Source: Alteromonas sp. 1_MG-2023 (lineage in GTDB: Bacteria; Pseudomonadota; Gammaproteobacteria; Enterobacterales; Alteromonadaceae). Taken from it: a stretch of DNA of 64,000 nt. The position numbers were made by a program, and so were the translations under genes. The stretch lies in assembly GCF_030547075.1 (NCBI RefSeq), contig NZ_JAUOQH010000011.1:62001-126000 (forward strand), given 5' to 3'. Below, in pieces: positions 17,181-25,785 of this stretch. A model generated the notes under the pieces. It was not told where the DNA came from, did no database searches, and worked only from the letters and a program-made list of their open reading frames with translations. How positions within the stretch are numbered: position 1 is the stretch's first letter; each line of letters opens with the position of its first letter.

Positions 17181-18775
17181 TAGCTCAATTTAAATTGATT
17201 TACATTGGCGCTAAGGTCATTCGCCAGCGAAGATAAAACTTCTGCAGCATCGCTAACTTGTTGGTTATTCTGCGACATGATACCCCCCAGAACTTTAAAC
17301 TGAGTAACACCGTCTTTCGCCTCTATAGTTTGTGCTTGAGAATGCTTTGCCAGTAACGCAGCCTCTTCACTAACATTAACCAACGCTAAAATACTTTTTG
17401 TTCCTTCCTCTAAGGTAGTCACTAAATCATTCGCGAGCCCTACCGAGTCATGCGCTTTATTCTGATTCGAACTCATAGTAGAAACCGCAGAAGTGATAGA
17501 TACCACTATTTTTTCTAGCATAGTATTAATTTCAACCGTGGACTGATGTGTTCTTACTGCCAAGGTTCTTACTTCGTCGGCCACAACAGCAAAACCTCTT
17601 CCTGAATCCCCTGCCCTTGCCGCTTCAATTGCAGCATTTAAGGCGAGTAAATTTGTTTGATCGGCAATTTCAGCAATAGTCTTAACCACGCTAGACACGT
17701 TATTACCTTCCACCTGCAGGGTTTCTAACATACTGGCTGTTTGTTCAATATCATTTGCTAAATCGGAAATTGCTACCGCCGTTTCTTTTACTTGTATTCG
17801 ACCTGCGTCTACTTGCTTCGCGCTGTCTTGAGCTGCATTTGCCGCCGTCTGTGAACGCTGCAGGCTTTCCACCATGTCAGCCTCTAATAAATCCATTACA
17901 TTGGCGAGTCTGGCTATATCGGCAAGTAAGGTTTCAACGGTGTCACTCGATTGCCCAGTAGAATTGGATAAGGTGCTAACTGCACCCTCTATTCCCGACA
18001 CCGCAGCTTTTACGTCCTTCATTCCCGTATGAAAGACAGAAACTAACCCATGAATACTGTTTGTCATTCGGCATAGCTCATCTGTACTTTGTTGCGGTAG
18101 CCGTGCCACTAAATCACGGTTTTTCGCTAAACTATCAAGCTGCTCTGCCATGCCTTCAATAGGCTGTGCAATCTGTTTTTTAGCGCTCACAAAACCTAGA
18201 ATAGCGACACCAGCAAGAATAATGATAAGCAGGTATATAGTGAATTGGCTAGTTTGCAATTGGCTTCCAATCGCTTGTGAACGGTCACCTGCTTTGCTGG
18301 CCACTTGATTGCGCACTTCAATTAACGCCTCATTGAAAACTGCTGCCGCTTGGTTCAGTAATTGCAAATCGTCTCGTGCGTTGTCCCAGTCTACCCGAGA
18401 CGCTGACATCGTTTTATGCAGGGAATTCATATTAATAAGTAACGATGAGAATTGAGACTTGAGTGTGTCATCTGCCATATAGCCAAGCGCATTAAATCCA
18501 GACTCTACGTTTAATTCTAACGCATGCTTTTGCTCTTCAAATGCGCTGGCAGACAATGTCGTTCCGTAAAGTGAATAACCGATGAGTATTAGCTGCTTAC
18601 TATCACTTTGAATGCTATCTAGGGTACTTAGGGCAGGTAAGGTCTCGCTAACAAAGGCATTTACTTGATTGGTCACCTGTTTGTTGTTGAGGGTTAATAC
18701 CACTGCAGCAATTAAAGTAACGAGTAAAATTCCCGCGTAGCCAGTTAAAATACGAACTTCAATAGTGTTTAACAT
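17180..18775 (-). CDS. Methyl-accepting chemotaxis protein
   Basis: Inner-membrane chemoreceptor, 531 aa. TM1 is near residues 10-29, a four-helix-bundle-type periplasmic domain follows to about 175, TM2 (FTIYLLIIILAGVAILGFVSA) then a HAMP domain (QPIEGMAEQLDSLAKNRDLV), and a signalling domain with the invariant hairpin tip EIADQTNLLALNAAIEAARA and GRGFAVVADEVRTLA. The C-terminus lacks a CheR-docking pentapeptide. It links to CheA/CheW elsewhere in the genome. The ligand is unknown. Monocistronic and convergent with the small basic protein gene. Confidence 0.94.
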   Translation of the reverse strand: MLNTIEVRILTGYAGILLVTLIAAVVLTLNNKQVTNQVNAFVSETLPALSTLDSIQSDSKQLILIGYSLYGTTLSASAFEEQKHALELNVESGFNALGYMADDTLKSQFSSLLINMNSLHKTMSASRVDWDNARDDLQLLNQAAAVFNEALIEVRNQVASKAGDRSQAIGSQLQTSQFTIYLLIIILAGVAILGFVSAKKQIAQPIEGMAEQLDSLAKNRDLVARLPQQSTDELCRMTNSIHGLVSVFHTGMKDVKAAVSGIEGAVSTLSNSTGQSSDTVETLLADIARLANVMDLLEADMVESLQRSQTAANAAQDSAKQVDAGRIQVKETAVAISDLANDIEQTASMLETLQVEGNNVSSVVKTIAEIADQTNLLALNAAIEAARAGDSGRGFAVVADEVRTLAVRTHQSTVEINTMLEKIVVSITSAVSTMSSNQNKAHDSVGLANDLVTTLEEGTKSILALVNVSEEAALLAKHSQAQTIEAKDGVTQFKVLGGIMSQNNQQVSDAAEVLSSLANDLSANVNQFKLS

Positions 18776-18947
18776 TACATACTGCCTATCGGGAGAAAAA
18801 TTAACTTATAGTATTACTGTAGACACTTTGAAGAATAAACCAACGGTTTCTTGTTAAAAGCATCTTTAGTAGGGCATAAATTAGGTAGACCCGAATTGAC
18901 CACATTAACTTTCGCGAATTAAGAATAAACTCCGCTTTAGCTTAATA

Positions 18948-19421
18948 TTAAAGGTGATTTAGCGGCAATGCTGTAGTGTATTTAAGCTGCTCCATGGCAA
19001 AGCTAGAGGTTACATCGTTAAGATCGATGCCATTTACCAATCGTTTATAAAAATGATCGAAAGCCGCCATATCAGTCACCAGAACTTTCAGCAGGTAGTC
19101 ATACTCTCCAGACATTCGGTAAAACTCCACAACTTCTTCGAAAGAAGAAGCATGTTGTGCGAAATCAGCCAGCCATTTTCCATCGTGACGCGCCGCTTTA
19201 ATTTGCACGAAGACTGTCATCGCTAAGCCCAATTTAATGGCATGTAACAATGCTACCCGCTTGGAAATAAAGCCCTGAGTTTCCAGTCGCTGAATTCTAC
19301 GCCAACAAGGGGTAGCGGTTAAGCCTACCTTCTCTGCAATATCAGCCACAGACATGTCGGCATCGTGCTGAAGCAGCAACAATATAGCCTTATCAACACC
19401 ATCAAGAGTTATATTTTTCAT
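18948..19421 (-). CDS. Lrp/AsnC-family transcriptional regulator
   Basis: 157-aa feast/famine regulator. N-terminal HTH: LDGVDKAILLLLQHDADMSVADIAEKVGLTATPCWRRIQRLE with the family signature TATPCWRRIQRL, then the RAM ligand/oligomer domain (VFVQIKAARHD ... YRMSGEYDYLLKVLVTD). It is divergent from the cysteine-synthase-like gene with a 120-base shared spacer, so that gene is its likely target. The effector is probably an amino acid, which is an inference from family. Confidence 0.92.
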   Translation of the reverse strand: MKNITLDGVDKAILLLLQHDADMSVADIAEKVGLTATPCWRRIQRLETQGFISKRVALLHAIKLGLAMTVFVQIKAARHDGKWLADFAQHASSFEEVVEFYRMSGEYDYLLKVLVTDMAAFDHFYKRLVNGIDLNDVTSSFAMEQLKYTTALPLNHL

Positions 19422-19541
19422 TTTTTAGATCAATATTAAAATTATTTTTCAACTTTAGGTTATCAAAAGGGTTTCAATGAGTAAATTTCTCTTTTTGTGC
19501 ATGTCACTATTGTATAAGACTAAATTGTAGAGACCGCTATC

Positions 19542-20498
19542 ATGCTTGATAACCCGATAAACACTATGCCCGGTATTTTTGAAGATATAACCCAAACGAT
19601 AGGTAATACCCCACTAATACGGCTTAGCAAATTTGCTGCAAGCAATAATTTGAATGCCACCCTTTTAGCGAAGGTAGAGTTTTTCAATCCAGCGGGCTCA
19701 ATCAAAGACAGACCGGCGTTAGCGATGCTTAAAGCATTAATGGATAGCCCTACATTTAATGAACATACTGAAATTATTGAAGCCTCATCGGGTAACAATG
19801 GTGTGGCTTGTGCTTGGCTTTGTGCTATTTACGGTATAAAGCTAACAGTGTGCATACCAGAGCATATGTCTATTGAGCGCCAAAAGCTTATTCGCCACTA
19901 TGGCGCACACGTGGTAACCACTGAAAAGCACCTTGGCACAAAAGGCGCAATTGAACGTGCCGCTGCACTTATCGAGCAAAACCCAAATGCAGTAGGGTTA
20001 TCGCAGTTTTCAAATCAAGCTAACCCCAATGCACACGCACAATCTACTGCTCAAGAAATTTTGCGCGATACTAATAGCAATGTAGATATTATTGTGGCGG
20101 GTGTAGGCACAGGCGGCACATTAACCGGTTTAGCTTCCAGTATGCGCGCGCACATACCTCACTTAGAGGTAGTTGCAGTAGAGCCTGCAAGTTGCCCAGT
20201 ATTAAGTAAAGGGCACGGCGGGGTGCACAATATTCAAGGGTTGAGTTCAGGCCATGTTCCTGATGTGCTGGATGTCGACCAAATAGATCAGATTATAACC
20301 GTAGAAGACGATGAGGCTATTTTGTATGCTCAGCGTATCGCTAGGATAGAAGGCTTGGCGGTGGGTATATCCTCAGGTGCAGCACTTTATGCGGCAAGCC
20401 AATTGGCGCAACAACCACAAAATCAAAATAAGAACATTGTGGTTATTCTTGCCGATGGTGCTGAGCGCTACTTTTCTACACCGTTATTCGCTGATTAA
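19542..20498 (+). CDS. Cysteine synthase-like PLP enzyme
   Basis: Fold-type II PLP enzyme of the O-acetylserine sulfhydrylase/cystathionine beta-synthase group, 318 aa. PLP lysine in NPAGSIKDRPALAM; phosphate-binding GVGTGGTLTG; C-terminal GISSGAAL. The substrate-binding loop, TSGNTG in cysteine synthases, is SSGNNG here, which may change the acceptor or donor. It may be a CysM-like enzyme or a related beta-replacing enzyme. Divergent from an Lrp-type gene, which suggests amino-acid-responsive control. An alternative start at 19566 (MPGIFEDITQ) begins where most homologues start; neither has a strong ribosome site. Confidence 0.87.
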   Translation: MLDNPINTMPGIFEDITQTIGNTPLIRLSKFAASNNLNATLLAKVEFFNPAGSIKDRPALAMLKALMDSPTFNEHTEIIEASSGNNGVACAWLCAIYGIKLTVCIPEHMSIERQKLIRHYGAHVVTTEKHLGTKGAIERAAALIEQNPNAVGLSQFSNQANPNAHAQSTAQEILRDTNSNVDIIVAGVGTGGTLTGLASSMRAHIPHLEVVAVEPASCPVLSKGHGGVHNIQGLSSGHVPDVLDVDQIDQIITVEDDEAILYAQRIARIEGLAVGISSGAALYAASQLAQQPQNQNKNIVVILADGAERYFSTPLFAD

Positions 20499-20557
20499 TG
20501 ACGAACAACGATGCAGGTGTATAGGCATACCGGCCACCCTATTTTAAATGCTAAAAG

Positions 20558-21316
20558 TTAAAGCCACCATGGCTGGCTGAAATCAACACTTTCTGCAGGA
20601 ATAGGAAAATCGTAGGGAGGCTCAAAGGCTTCCCAAAAGCGAGGCGCGAAAGTAGCGTTTAATATTTTAAACTTGCCTTTACTATCGTACTCTTTCATTA
20701 CGGCTAAATAAGCAGCCACTGGCATTGATGGATTTGATTGCTCAAACACTACCGCTCCCCCATACTTACTGTATAAATGCTTTTCTATTTGCCAGCGCTT
20801 TACTTGGGTTGAAGCAACATCATCAATGCTTTTAGGCTCGGCTTTCTCAGTTGTCGAGCTGACCTTTTCTTCCGCACTACTAGCAGCCTGACTTTTCTCT
20901 TCGTATTCGGCCCCAAAATTTTGTTTAAACCTTTCCACTAGCGACGAGTCAATTTGGATGTTATTTGCTGTTGCGTAATCATCTAATACAGCTTCAATAA
21001 TTTGATTAGTAAGTTCAATAGCACGCAGTTGAGTGATAAGCAGCTTATAATTATCTGGAGCTTGTCTGCGAAGATCTGAAATAACGTCTTTATCCGGGTT
21101 GATGTCTGTCAATGTAATGGGTTTACCGAATAACATTGCAACAGCTTGATCTTGATTGTTAGGTTGGGTATTGGCCTGAGTATTAGCTTGAGCGTTAGTA
21201 TAAAGGCTAGCATCAACAGCATTAATTAATTTGCTGGCCGATTGCGCAAATGATGATGCAGATATAAGGGTGGAAAGTAGAAGAAAAGCGGAGAAAACAC
21301 TATTCATCCTTAACAT
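20558..21316 (-). CDS. Exported protein of unknown function
   Basis: 252 aa with signal peptide ending near ASSFAQS. Start at ATG 21316 is favoured by AAGGA seven bases upstream; a TTG six bases earlier is too close to that site. Residues about 40-55 have a small ANTQ-type repeat (AQANTQANTQPNNQ), then a helical region (DLRRQAPDNYKLLITQLRAIELTNQIIEAVLDDYATANN) resembling the N-terminal chaperone part of SurA/SlyD-associated peptidyl-prolyl isomerases, and a low-complexity Glu/Ser/Lys linker. No isomerase domain is seen. A periplasmic chaperone-like role is only a guess. Confidence 0.7.
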   Translation of the reverse strand: MLRMNSVFSAFLLLSTLISASSFAQSASKLINAVDASLYTNAQANTQANTQPNNQDQAVAMLFGKPITLTDINPDKDVISDLRRQAPDNYKLLITQLRAIELTNQIIEAVLDDYATANNIQIDSSLVERFKQNFGAEYEEKSQAASSAEEKVSSTTEKAEPKSIDDVASTQVKRWQIEKHLYSKYGGAVVFEQSNPSMPVAAYLAVMKEYDSKGKFKILNATFAPRFWEAFEPPYDFPIPAESVDFSQPWWL

Positions 21317-21414
21317 TAGCAAATCCTTTCATTAAGTTAATTACTGGAACAGTAAAGCACTTAATAAGTGGAAAACCAACTATATTAATGAATCTAGTGT
21401 GTATTAAAGAAAGA

Positions 21415-21444
21415 AAAACGGCGGTCTTTTCAGACCGCCGTTTT
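21415..21444 (-). terminator. Terminator of the cold-shock gene
   Basis: Perfect 13-bp stem AAAACGGCGGTCT / AGACCGCCGTTTT with a TTTC loop, 7 bases past the csp stop; A- and T-rich flanks allow action in both directions. Confidence 0.93.
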
Positions 21445-21451
21445 GAATTTC

Positions 21452-21661
21452 TTAGATGGCGTGCACGTTAGCAGCTTGAAGACCTTTTTGACCTTCTTCT
21501 ACTTCAAATTCCACGCGCTGACCTTCTGGAAGAGTTTTGTAACCGTCAGAAACGATAGCACGGAAATGAACGAATACGTCCTTACCGCCGTTATCTTGAG
21601 TTAGAAAACCATAACCTTTATCAGCGTTAAACCACTTAACGGTGCCTGTAACTTTAGACAT
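21452..21661 (-). CDS. Cold-shock protein, CspA family
   Basis: 69-aa single OB-fold RNA/ssDNA-binding protein. RNP1 [16 protein letters not shown] and RNP2 DVFVHFRAI are intact, with the family's [19 protein letters not shown] ending. The 281 bases upstream to the ubiB stop contain no gene and could hold a long 5' leader as in cold-inducible csp genes, but I cannot place the promoter. GAGG lies about 10 bases before the ATG. Confidence 0.96.
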   Translation of the reverse strand: MSKVTGTVKWFNADKGYGFLTQDNGGKDVFVHFRAIVSDGYKTLPEGQRVEFEVEEGQKGLQAANVHAI

Positions 21662-21942
21662 GTCGTATAGACCTCAAATATCATATTAAATTGCGCAATG
21701 AGCGCGTATAGCGAGTGTCTTTAATAGGCGGATTGGTCTTACTTACGAATGGGCAAACAACTTACAACAAATCACAAGGTAACTTGAGCGGTTTTACATA
21801 TAGCAAATAATTTCGTATCGCGTCTATTCAAAGACATTTGGCTTAAAGCCAAAGCAACTATAACACTCTTCGAACTGATTAATATACAATTTATTCACTA
21901 AATTACGTATTTCATAAAAAATTCACTAGCACCTTACTTCGA
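21662..21942. other. 281-base spacer upstream of csp
   Basis: AT-rich, no gene. It includes a near-perfect palindrome TTTGGCTT-A-AAGCCAAA (21837-21853) about 90 bases after the ubiB stop, without a U-tract, so it is either an RNA hairpin in the ubiB 3' end/csp leader or a protein site. Confidence 0.5.
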
Positions 21943-23571
21943 CTAGCGATTCTTACGCCACGCCATGATCCAACTGCCTAAACCTGCAACGCCTGACACT
22001 ACTGGAGCCCACCAATTCAACTGATATAGTGGCAATATGGCTGACAGCAATATAAAGGTAGCGCCTACTACGCCCCATTGCATGGCTTGTGCCCCTTTCT
22101 TTTGCTGCTCTAAAAGCACCAATTGAGCCCGTTGCTGCTGGAGAGGAAGTCGCTTTACCTGCTGTAGGCTGTCGTAAAGCAAGTCTGGCATTTCTGGTAA
22201 TTTTTCAGACCAAAACGGTAAGTTGTCTTTTACTTTTTTAAGCATCGCGCCAACACCGATTTGCTCACGCATCCAGTTTTCTAAAAACGGTTTTGCCGTT
22301 TTCCATAAATCTAATTGCGGGTACAGTTGGCGGCCTAACCCTTCGACATAAAGTAAGGTTTTTTGTAACAACACTAACTGAGGTTGCACCACCATATTAA
22401 ACCGACGGGCGGTGTTAAATAATTGCAGTAGCACATTACCAAACGATATTTCAGCCAGTGGCTTTTGAAAAATAGGTTCGCATACAGTGCGAATTGCCAT
22501 TTCAAATTCGTCAATATTAGTATCGTTGGGCACCCACCCCGAGTCGGCATGAAGCTGTGCTACTTTGCGGTAGTCACGATTGAAAAACGCAATAAAGTTC
22601 TCGGCTAAATAACGTTTATCTTCACGATTTAGCGTGCCCACAATGCCAAAGTCGATAGCAATGTATTTAGGATTTTCTGGGTGCTCAGTAGACACAAAGA
22701 TATTGCCTGGGTGCATATCAGCATGAAAAAAACTGTCGCGGAACACTTGGGTAAAAAATACTTCTACCCCACGTTCTGCCAGCTTTTTCATATTGGTGTT
22801 TTGGGCAAGCAATGCATCGACATTTGAAATAGGTAGCCCGTATATTCGCTCCATCACCATTACGTTACTATGGCAATAATCGCTATAAATCTTGGGGATG
22901 TATAAGGCATCAGAGCCTTCAAAATTGCGCCCTAGTTGAATGCCGCTTGCCGATTCACGTAATAAATCAAGTTCATCCACTATGGTTTTACGATACTCCA
23001 CCACCACTTCAACGGGGCGAAGGCGCTTTCCATCCGGCAACCATTTTTGCAATACCGACGCTAAGCTGAACAACAGCTCCATGTCAGCCACAATCGTTTC
23101 ACGAATATCGGGACGTAAAACCTTAACCACCACATCTTCATTATTCGCATTTAATTTTGCAGCATGCACTTGCGCAATAGAGGCGGATGCCAATGGCGCT
23201 TCATCGAACTCACTAAATAACTCAGATAGATGGGTTAGGCCAAGGGAAGTTTTAATAATTTGCTGTGCCGCCTCAGAAGAAAACGGTGGCACTTTATCTT
23301 GCAGTCGCGCTAATTCGTTAGCAATAGCTGGCGGTAATAGGTCTCGGCGGGTAGACAGCATTTGACCAAATTTGATAAACACTGGCCCTAAGCTTTGCAG
23401 AGCAAGGGTAATACGCTCACCAGGCAATTTATCTTTATGCTTGTTTCGAATCCAAAAGATGCTGCGGCGCATAAGGCGTGCGTACCATGGTAGCCATTTC
23501 GCAGGGATAAGGTCGTCTAACCCATGCTCTAACAACACCTTATTTATCTTGTACAACCTAACAATGCGCAT
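21943..23571 (-). CDS. ubiB: UbiB ATPase/kinase-like protein of ubiquinone synthesis
   Basis: Atypical protein-kinase-like ATPase required for aerobic ubiquinone synthesis. 542 aa; the KxGQ motif typical of the UbiB/COQ8 family is in [21 protein letters not shown], with kinase-like elements [20 protein letters not shown] (catalytic loop) and AIDFGIVG (DFG-like). Two C-terminal TM helices ([34 protein letters not shown]) anchor it to the membrane. Last gene of ubiE-ubiJ-ubiB, nine bases after ubiJ. Confidence 0.97.
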   Translation of the reverse strand: MRIVRLYKINKVLLEHGLDDLIPAKWLPWYARLMRRSIFWIRNKHKDKLPGERITLALQSLGPVFIKFGQMLSTRRDLLPPAIANELARLQDKVPPFSSEAAQQIIKTSLGLTHLSELFSEFDEAPLASASIAQVHAAKLNANNEDVVVKVLRPDIRETIVADMELLFSLASVLQKWLPDGKRLRPVEVVVEYRKTIVDELDLLRESASGIQLGRNFEGSDALYIPKIYSDYCHSNVMVMERIYGLPISNVDALLAQNTNMKKLAERGVEVFFTQVFRDSFFHADMHPGNIFVSTEHPENPKYIAIDFGIVGTLNREDKRYLAENFIAFFNRDYRKVAQLHADSGWVPNDTNIDEFEMAIRTVCEPIFQKPLAEISFGNVLLQLFNTARRFNMVVQPQLVLLQKTLLYVEGLGRQLYPQLDLWKTAKPFLENWMREQIGVGAMLKKVKDNLPFWSEKLPEMPDLLYDSLQQVKRLPLQQQRAQLVLLEQQKKGAQAMQWGVVGATFILLSAILPLYQLNWWAPVVSGVAGLGSWIMAWRKNR

Positions 23572-23580
23572 GCGTGTCTC

Positions 23581-24216
23581 TTAAATTGATTTTTGTTCTA
23601 GCTGAAGTAAACGGGCATCCAATCGCGCCACATCGTCACGTAGTGCGTTCACTTCATCGCTAAAATGTAGTACCGCTAATTTAGGCGCTGCTATTTGCTT
23701 TTCTTCTATTAAAGCATTGCTAGCCACTCTGTTAAATTCAGTCAGGGCGCCTACGGCTTTTTGTCTGAAAGCACTTAGCCATTTCATGGTCTGGTGAGCA
23801 ACCACATCGTTAGTTTTAGCCGCGAGCAATTCCTCTGCATCAATATCTAATTGCTGAAACAAACCACTCACCTGCTGCGCTACAGCAAGTTCGCCTTCAA
23901 CCTGTAGCTTATTCTGTTGAATTAGCCGCGTAAGCTGATTAGTGTGTTTTAGTTCAGGAAGCGTATCTAACGATGTTTTAATACAGCAGTCTTTGTGGTT
24001 GAGCGTCGCTACTGTGTCTTGAAACGACTCATGCAAAGTGAGTACATCTACTTGCTCAGAAAACACCAGTACTACTGCAAAGGGTAAAGGTTCTACATAA
24101 GCAATAAGGCGCGCCCCTTTCAGCGCCGCCATTCTAGCGCTGCTATCTGGGTCTAACGCTAATACCTTATTGGCAGCCGTTTCGATAACGGCACTTAGTA
24201 ACGCTGACGATGGCAT
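23581..24216 (-). CDS. ubiJ: Ubiquinone biosynthesis accessory factor UbiJ
   Basis: 211-aa protein with an N-terminal SCP2 lipid-binding domain (residues about 15-110) and a C-terminal coiled coil (SDEVNALRDDVARLDARLLQLEQ). UbiJ works with UbiK in the cytosolic Ubi complex that holds lipid intermediates. Its ATG overlaps the ubiE stop (TAATG), which supports coupled translation. Position between ubiE and ubiB is the standard gene order. Confidence 0.93.
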   Translation of the reverse strand: MPSSALLSAVIETAANKVLALDPDSSARMAALKGARLIAYVEPLPFAVVLVFSEQVDVLTLHESFQDTVATLNHKDCCIKTSLDTLPELKHTNQLTRLIQQNKLQVEGELAVAQQVSGLFQQLDIDAEELLAAKTNDVVAHQTMKWLSAFRQKAVGALTEFNRVASNALIEEKQIAAPKLAVLHFSDEVNALRDDVARLDARLLQLEQKSI

Positions 24217-25001
24217 TAAAACTTATAGCCTCGATGCAGCGCAACGATACCACCCGTTAAATTTTGATAATCACACTGATCAAAACCGGCGGTTTCGAAC
24301 ATGCCTTTTAAGGTTTCTTGATCAGGGTGCATACGAATACTTTCTGCCAAGTACTGATAGCTTTCGGCATCGTTTGCCACTAATTGCCCCATTTTTGGCA
24401 ATATGTGGAATGAATAGGTATCGTATAGTTTGCTTAATTGCTCTGACGTTGGTTTAGAAAACTCCAACACTAATAAGCGACCGCCTGGTTTTAACACACG
24501 GTAAATTGAATTAAGCGCGTTTTGCTTTTCAGTTACATTACGTAAACCGAACGCCATGGTAACTACGTCGAAGTGATTATCGGGGAAAGGTAACGCTTCA
24601 GCATCAGCTTGAACGTAATCGATGTTGCTCACTAAACCGCGATCTCGTAATTTATCGCGGCCAACTTTTAGCATCGACAAGTTAATGTCGGCCAAGGTTA
24701 CGTTGCCCGTGGGGCCAACTAGGCGAGAGAACTTTGCGGTTAAATCGCCAGTACCACCCGCGATATCCAGTACTTTTTGCCCAGCACGCACACCAGAACA
24801 ATCAATAGCAAAGCGTTTCCATAAACGGTGCACACCCATCGACATCAAATCGTTCATTACGTCGTATTTAGCGGCAACAGAATCGAAAACATTGGCTACT
24901 AACGACGCTTTTTGGTTTTTCTCAACCTGCTTAAAGCCGAAGTGAGTAGTAGATGCGACCGATGCCTCAGTGGGCGATGTGTTGTTATGATTGTCGCTCA
25001 T
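24216..25001 (-). CDS. ubiE: Ubiquinone/menaquinone C-methyltransferase UbiE
   Basis: Class I SAM methyltransferase acting on demethylmenaquinol and 2-polyprenyl-6-methoxy-benzoquinol. 261 aa. Motifs: SAM-binding [54 protein letters not shown] and [13 protein letters not shown], the family signatures. The first about 25 residues ([20 protein letters not shown]) are a polar extension. First gene of the ubiE-J-B operon. Confidence 0.98.
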   Translation of the reverse strand: MSDNHNNTSPTEASVASTTHFGFKQVEKNQKASLVANVFDSVAAKYDVMNDLMSMGVHRLWKRFAIDCSGVRAGQKVLDIAGGTGDLTAKFSRLVGPTGNVTLADINLSMLKVGRDKLRDRGLVSNIDYVQADAEALPFPDNHFDVVTMAFGLRNVTEKQNALNSIYRVLKPGGRLLVLEFSKPTSEQLSKLYDTYSFHILPKMGQLVANDAESYQYLAESIRMHPDQETLKGMFETAGFDQCDYQNLTGGIVALHRGYKF

Positions 25002-25075
25002 GGCATTCCTGCATTAGTGATTCATAGTAAAGGCTGAAGTGTATCGGATTGTGGCGCCCAGCAACAGTATTTACC

Positions 25076-25768
25076 TTATGCAATATACTGATTTGTGCCC
25101 CAACTAAGCGCAATAACAACGCTTATTTCTTGTAACGAACGTCCACTTTCCTGATGCCACTGGGCAAACGCCGCATTAGCAGCAGTTAAAGTTTTCTTAC
25201 TTGTAAGGCCACCGTCGATGATATCGTGCTTTCTCAGGTAGTCTTCAACATCTTGTGAGAATAAGAAGGTATCAATACCCAGTGCGCGCAGCATATACGG
25301 GCCTGTGTTACCACCAAGGCGAGCGCCTCGTTTCTTCATGGTAGTCCATAAATCAGTGATGTTACTGGCATCGAATTTAGCCACAAACTGACCAAAGCTG
25401 CCGTGTTCCCGTGCAATATCTTTGATAAACATAGCATTGTCGCGAACGGTCATTACTTTTTTGTAATTACGCACAATACGTTTATCCGAGGCTTTTTGCT
25501 CTAGCATTTCATCTGGCATGAGCAGCACTTTTTCAATTTTAAATTCAAAAAACACGGTTTCGAATTCAGGCCATTTTTTTTCAATAACCCGCCACACAAA
25601 GCCAGACTGGAACACTTGCTTGGTCATGGCTGCCAAAAAACGATCGTCAGGTATTTTGGCAACTTGCTCAGAAGCTAGCGGCGCTGAAAGCATACTTTCA
25701 AGCGCCTGTTCACCACCTTTTCGCTTACAGGCTCGCTGGTATATGGTGGAAAACGATTCTATTTTCAT
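25076..25768 (-). CDS. Divergent DNA-3-methyladenine glycosylase I (Tag-like)
   Basis: 230-aa member of the Tag superfamily: FQSGFVWRVIEKKWPEFETVF matches the Tag core segment (usually QAGLSW..), KRIVRNYKKVMTVRDNAMFI matches the I.R...KI.A...NA helix, and KKRGARLGGNTGPYMLRALG matches the C-terminal KKRGFKFVG..I. The N-terminal CxW and C-terminal His/Cys zinc ligands of classical Tag are absent, as in a known divergent subgroup. Base-excision activity on alkylated DNA is likely but its specificity is uncertain. It follows prlC by 17 bases and may be cotranscribed. Confidence 0.8.
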   Translation of the reverse strand: MKIESFSTIYQRACKRKGGEQALESMLSAPLASEQVAKIPDDRFLAAMTKQVFQSGFVWRVIEKKWPEFETVFFEFKIEKVLLMPDEMLEQKASDKRIVRNYKKVMTVRDNAMFIKDIAREHGSFGQFVAKFDASNITDLWTTMKKRGARLGGNTGPYMLRALGIDTFLFSQDVEDYLRKHDIIDGGLTSKKTLTAANAAFAQWHQESGRSLQEISVVIALSWGTNQYIA

Positions 25769-25785
25769 AATTACCTAACTACCAA

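Noticed and set aside
21837..21853. Palindrome TTTGGCTT-A-AAGCCAAA as ubiB terminator
   Set aside because: Arms are only 8 bp around a single base and no U-run follows, so I do not call it a terminator.
22940..23365. 141-aa plus-strand frame inside ubiB
   Set aside because: Antisense shadow of a well-conserved gene, Ser/Thr/Asn-rich composition typical of such shadows.
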